This document shows positions 61,541 to 64,000 of a stretch of DNA of 64,000 bases, one piece after another. This stretch comes from KBS50 sp042434095 (GTDB taxonomy: Bacteria > Actinomycetota > Actinomycetes > Mycobacteriales > Micromonosporaceae), in NCBI RefSeq assembly GCF_042434095.1, contig NZ_JBHLUE010000006.1, positions 62,001 through 126,000 on the forward strand, in the 5' to 3' direction. Each line of letters begins with the position of its first letter. The stretch's first letter is position 1. Both the position numbers and the translations under genes were made by a program. A model generated the notes under the pieces. It was not told the DNA's origin, searched no databases, and saw nothing but the letters and a program-made list of their open reading frames with translations.

Positions 61541-62023
61541 ATGCAGCCGGACGACCGCGACATCGAGGTACTCACCAGCGGCCTGCTGGCGGTCGGTCGC
61601 GAGCTCAGCAAGGCGCGCGAGCGGCAGGGCGAGGGCAGCCGGCTGACCATCCTGCAACTGGTCGCCGAGACCACCGAGGTCCGGCCGTCCGACCTGGCCA
61701 CCGAGATGCAGCTCTCGCTGTCCGCGGTCACCCGGCAGATCCACGCGCTGGCCGAGGCCGGTCAGGTTGAGCTGCGCAACGATCCGAACGACCGGCGCTC
61801 GTTCCGGGTGGTGCTCACCGGCGCCGGCAAGGAGGAGCTGCAGCGGCTGGTCCGCAAGTCGCACGACCGGTTCGCGAACTTCCTCGCGGACTGGAACGGG
61901 GACGACACCGTCCTGCTCGGCACGCTGCTCAACCGGCTGGCCGCCTCCATCAAGGCGGCCCGGGCCCGACAACAACCACCGGCCTCGGGCCGCACCTGGC
62001 AGGCGCCGCGCGACGAGTCGTGA
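61541..62023 (+). CDS. MarR-family transcriptional regulator
   Basis: 160 residues from ATG 61541. Winged helix: TSGLLAVGRELSKARERQ, RLTILQLVAETTEVRPSDLATEMQLSLSAVTRQIHALAEAGQVELRNDPNDRRSFRVVLTGAGKEELQRLV (recognition helix and beta-wing with NDRRS). C-terminal dimerisation helix present. Probably binds the palindrome at 61508; the effector could be a phenolic drug, given the Rph-like gene just upstream. Confidence 0.92.
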   Translation: MQPDDRDIEVLTSGLLAVGRELSKARERQGEGSRLTILQLVAETTEVRPSDLATEMQLSLSAVTRQIHALAEAGQVELRNDPNDRRSFRVVLTGAGKEELQRLVRKSHDRFANFLADWNGDDTVLLGTLLNRLAASIKAARARQQPPASGRTWQAPRDES

Positions 62024-62094
62024 GAAAAGACGATGACGATCGATGGCCCAGGCCGAGGCGCCGGCCACGACCTCGCCCAGAAAGGCAGCCCGTC

Positions 62095-62859
62095 ATGACC
62101 ACCGCTACCAGCCGCCCGGCGCGGGCGGGACGGCTCCGCGCCCTCCTACCGACCCTCCTGGACATCGTCGTCCCGGTGGTCCTCTACTTCATCCTCAAGA
62201 AACTCGGCATGAGCGACTTCTGGGCGCTCACCCTGGCCGGCGTCGGCATCGGCGCGTGGGCCCTGGTGAACACGATCCGCCGACGCAAGCTCGACTTCAT
62301 CGGCATCCTGGTGCTACTGGAGGTCGCGCTCACGGTCGCGCTGCTCTTCGTCACCGACGACCCGCGTCTGGTCGCCATCAAGCCGGCCTTCTACACCGCC
62401 CTCACCGGCTTCTACTTCATGTTCACCTGCGTGGTGGGCAAGCCCATCGTGTACGTGGCGGTGACGCCGATCGCCACCGACGGCGACCCGGTACGCGCGC
62501 AGGCGTACGACCAGGCGTGGCACGACTCGCGCGAGTTCCGGCGCCGGGAGCGGCTGATGACCGCGGCGTTCGGGGTCGGCCTGCTGATCGAGGCCGTACT
62601 GCGGGTCTGGATCGTCTACCACTGGTCGCCGGCCAAGCTGGACGAGTCGTTCGTCATCTCGCAGCTCCCGGGACTCATCGTGATCGTCGCGGTGCTCGCC
62701 TTCTTCCGCTCCCAGGTTCCGGCGCTCAGCAAGATCGTCGACGGCTTCCAGGAGCAGATCGCCGCCCGGCACCGGACCGCCGATACCGCCGACGCCCCGG
62801 GCGCCCCCGGCACCCCGGGCGCCCCCGGCGCCGGCGCCCCCGCGGCGCCCTCCGTCTGA
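62095..62859 (+). CDS. VC0807-like membrane protein
   Basis: 254 residues from ATG 62095. About six hydrophobic helices: LLDIVVPVVLYFILKKLG, FWALTLAGVGIGAWALVNTI, LVLLEVALTVALLFVTDD, YTALTGFYFMFTCVVGKPIVYVAVTP, MTAAFGVGLLIEAVLRVWIVYHW and FVISQLPGLIVIVAVLAFF. This matches the VC0807 family of integral membrane proteins. Its C-terminal tail is Gly/Ala/Pro repeats (GAPGTPGAPGAG). It may be cotranscribed with marR. Confidence 0.8.
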   Translation: MTTATSRPARAGRLRALLPTLLDIVVPVVLYFILKKLGMSDFWALTLAGVGIGAWALVNTIRRRKLDFIGILVLLEVALTVALLFVTDDPRLVAIKPAFYTALTGFYFMFTCVVGKPIVYVAVTPIATDGDPVRAQAYDQAWHDSREFRRRERLMTAAFGVGLLIEAVLRVWIVYHWSPAKLDESFVISQLPGLIVIVAVLAFFRSQVPALSKIVDGFQEQIAARHRTADTADAPGAPGTPGAPGAGAPAAPSV

Positions 62860-62871
62860 CTCCGGTCCATT

Positions 62872-62911
62872 CCGGCCGCGCCCGCCGACGGTGGCGAGCG
62901 GGCGCGGCCGG
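62872..62911. terminator. 14-bp-stem terminator after the VC0807-like gene
   Basis: Arms CCGGCCGCGCCCGC (62872-62885) and GCGGGCGCGGCCGG (62898-62911) are perfect complements with a 12-base loop. Thirteen bases past the stop. Confidence 0.8.
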
Positions 62912-63029
62912 CGGCGGGACCGCCCCACGTGCCGGTCGGGCGTCCGGCCGTACCGGGTCGAACTCGATCGTGTCGCCGTCGCCCACGGTGATCTCGGCGG
63001 CCAGCGTCTCGGCGGAGATTCGGCGCGGG

Positions 63030-63212
63030 TCAGCCGGCGACGTCAATCCCGTACCGTTGGGCCAGGTCGGCGACCGTGAGGGCGCGGCCGGACAGCGACA
63101 GCCGCTCCTCGTCGGCGGCCAGCGCGGCCACCGCCGCGCGGCCGAGCGCGACCGCGATTCCCCGACCGACACCCCGGCTGGCGCCCGTGACCGGAGCAAT
63201 CCGATGATCCAC
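63030..63212 (-). pseudogene. Short-chain dehydrogenase remnant with internal deletion
   Basis: A 60-residue frame joins an SDR N-terminus (DHRIAPVTGASRGVGRGIAVALG, the TGxxxGxG cofactor motif) directly to an SDR C-terminus (AALAADEERLSLSGRALTVADLAQRYGIDVAG). The catalytic Ser-Tyr-Lys middle, ~200 residues, is missing, in frame. The junction falls in similar Ala/Gly-rich sequence (GRAAVAALAADE). Dead as an enzyme. Confidence 0.75.
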
Positions 63213-63263
63213 GACCAGGACGCTAGTGCCAGCCGCCCCGGCGCCGCCACCCGTCGACCGGCG

Positions 63264-64000
63264 TCAGCGGCCTTCGAGGGCCTGCACGTTGTCGCCGAAG
63301 GTCCAGCCCTTCGAGCCGTCCCAGTTGATCGACCAGGTCATCAGGCCCTTGATCCCGCTGACGCTGCCGTACGCCTGGGACACCAGCGCCGGCGCCAGGT
63401 AACCGCCGCCGGCCCCGGCCTGGGCGGGCAGGCCCGGCACCTGCTGGTCGTACGGGACCCTGATCGTCACGCCCTGGACGGTGAGGCCGGCGTTGAGGCA
63501 CTGGGTCTGCACGGTGAAGCCCTGCACGGTGCCGGCCGGATAGGAGTCGCCGGCGCAGCCGTACATGCTGCCGTTGTAGTACTGCATGTTCAGCCACCAG
63601 AGCCGGCCGTTGTCGACGTACCGCTTGAGAACCGGAAGGTACGCGCCCCAGATCGAGCCGTAGGTGACGCTGCCCCCGGTGACGTACGCGGTCTCCGGCG
63701 CCATGGTGAGGCCGAAGCCGGCCGGCATCCGCGCGAGCACGCCGTCGATGATCCGGACCAGGTTGGCCTGCGAGGTGGACAGCGTGCCGATGCTGCCGCT
63801 GCCGGTGAGCCCGGTCTCGATGTCGATGTCGATGCCGTCGAAGTTGTACCGCTGCAGGATCGGCACGACCGTGGCCACGAACCGGTCGGCCACGGCCGCC
63901 GAGCCGAGGTGGATGCCGGCGGCCGCGCCGCCGATCGACAGCAGCACGGTCAGCCCGGCGGCCTTGGCCTGGCACATCTCGGCCGGTGTGGGCACCCGGA
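63264..64000 (-). CDS. GH18 chitinase, C-terminal part (truncated by window end)
   Basis: 245 residues of the catalytic domain, reading in from base 64000. The catalytic DxxDxDxE is in QRYNFDGIDIDIETGLTGSG. Also LSIGGAAAGIHLG, ARMPAGFGLTMAPETAYVTG, LWWLNMQYYNGS and MTWSINWDGSKGWTFGDNV at the C-terminus. The GH18A ChiA/D type hydrolyses chitin; the signal peptide and binding module would be beyond the edge. It has a start upstream, outside the window. The far GH20 in this window could complete chitin breakdown. Confidence 0.93.
   Translation of the reverse strand, partial: RVPTPAEMCQAKAAGLTVLLSIGGAAAGIHLGSAAVADRFVATVVPILQRYNFDGIDIDIETGLTGSGSIGTLSTSQANLVRIIDGVLARMPAGFGLTMAPETAYVTGGSVTYGSIWGAYLPVLKRYVDNGRLWWLNMQYYNGSMYGCAGDSYPAGTVQGFTVQTQCLNAGLTVQGVTIRVPYDQQVPGLPAQAGAGGGYLAPALVSQAYGSVSGIKGLMTWSINWDGSKGWTFGDNVQALEGR

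Overview
The window is chromosomal DNA from a high-GC actinomycete. A member of the Micromonosporaceae is the best guess (inference). The grounds are very strong G/C third-position bias, frequent GTG/TTG starts, ATGA-type gene overlaps, actinobacterial families (DUF6328, DUF6703, DIP1984, CG0192-like, roadblock/LC7), and four copies of a paired GGGCCC-centred palindrome that I recall being abundant in Micromonospora intergenic regions. The backbone is an actinobacterial housekeeping neighbourhood: zinc uptake and its regulators, glycyl-tRNA synthetase, dihydrouridine synthase, pyruvate phosphate dikinase, dGTPase, DNA primase and arginyl-tRNA synthetase. Accessory blocks are interleaved.

Layout. 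1-3.9 kb: end of an aminoglycoside acetyltransferase-like gene, a SIS-domain protein, a DUF6328 membrane protein and a long acyl-CoA dehydrogenase. 3.9-9 kb: a 19-bp minisatellite, two membrane proteins, then a minus-strand operon znuA-znuC-znuB-arsR-zur headed by a Zur-box-like palindrome. 9-19 kb: ABM monooxygenase-like protein, NTF2-like secreted protein, GlyRS, AbiEi/DUF559 protein, Dus, APC permease, secreted M4 protease and GH20 hexosaminidase. 19.5-24.7 kb: five overlapping genes (ACP, ketosynthase, degenerate ketosynthase, benzoate-CoA-ligase-like enzyme, type II thioesterase) that look like a compact aryl-primed polyketide cassette with no reductive genes. 25-30.3 kb: PPDK, roadblock protein, VOC protein, dGTPase. 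30.4-35.5 kb: siderophore-interacting protein, TMEM175-like channel, NfeD/flotillin pair, ArgRS. 35.9-43.1 kb: ABC exporter plus a small XRE regulator, DnaG, and a second, NodIJ-like ABC exporter. 43.2-51.8 kb: YihY/BrkB, polyprenyl synthase, tRNA-Asn, MMPL transporter, FAD oxidoreductase, and a TetR/SnoaL pair with two clear palindromic operators.

51.9-54.3 kb is the clearest foreign segment. A CAT-anticodon tRNA is followed at once by a 20-bp-stem hairpin and a multiply frameshifted tyrosine-integrase N-terminus. Then come a palindromic operator and a two-gene operon of visibly lower GC encoding a ParA-like ATPase and a HEPN-type (Rx4H) protein. This is a candidate defence or toxin module. 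54.3-64 kb returns to host-like sequence: hypothetical proteins, a frameshifted methyltransferase, a PhzF-like protein, a HIT protein, a rifampin-phosphotransferase-like enzyme with a MarR gene and its palindrome, an SDR relic with an in-frame internal deletion, and the C-terminal part of a GH18 chitinase at the right edge.

The two findings most worth following are the ParA-HEPN island and the five-gene aryl ketosynthase cassette. A third theme is in-frame GC-rich tandem repeats in the linkers of many proteins (acyl-CoA dehydrogenase, ketosynthases, thioesterase, MMPL, TetR). All calls come from reading the sequence and remembered family features; no database search was run.
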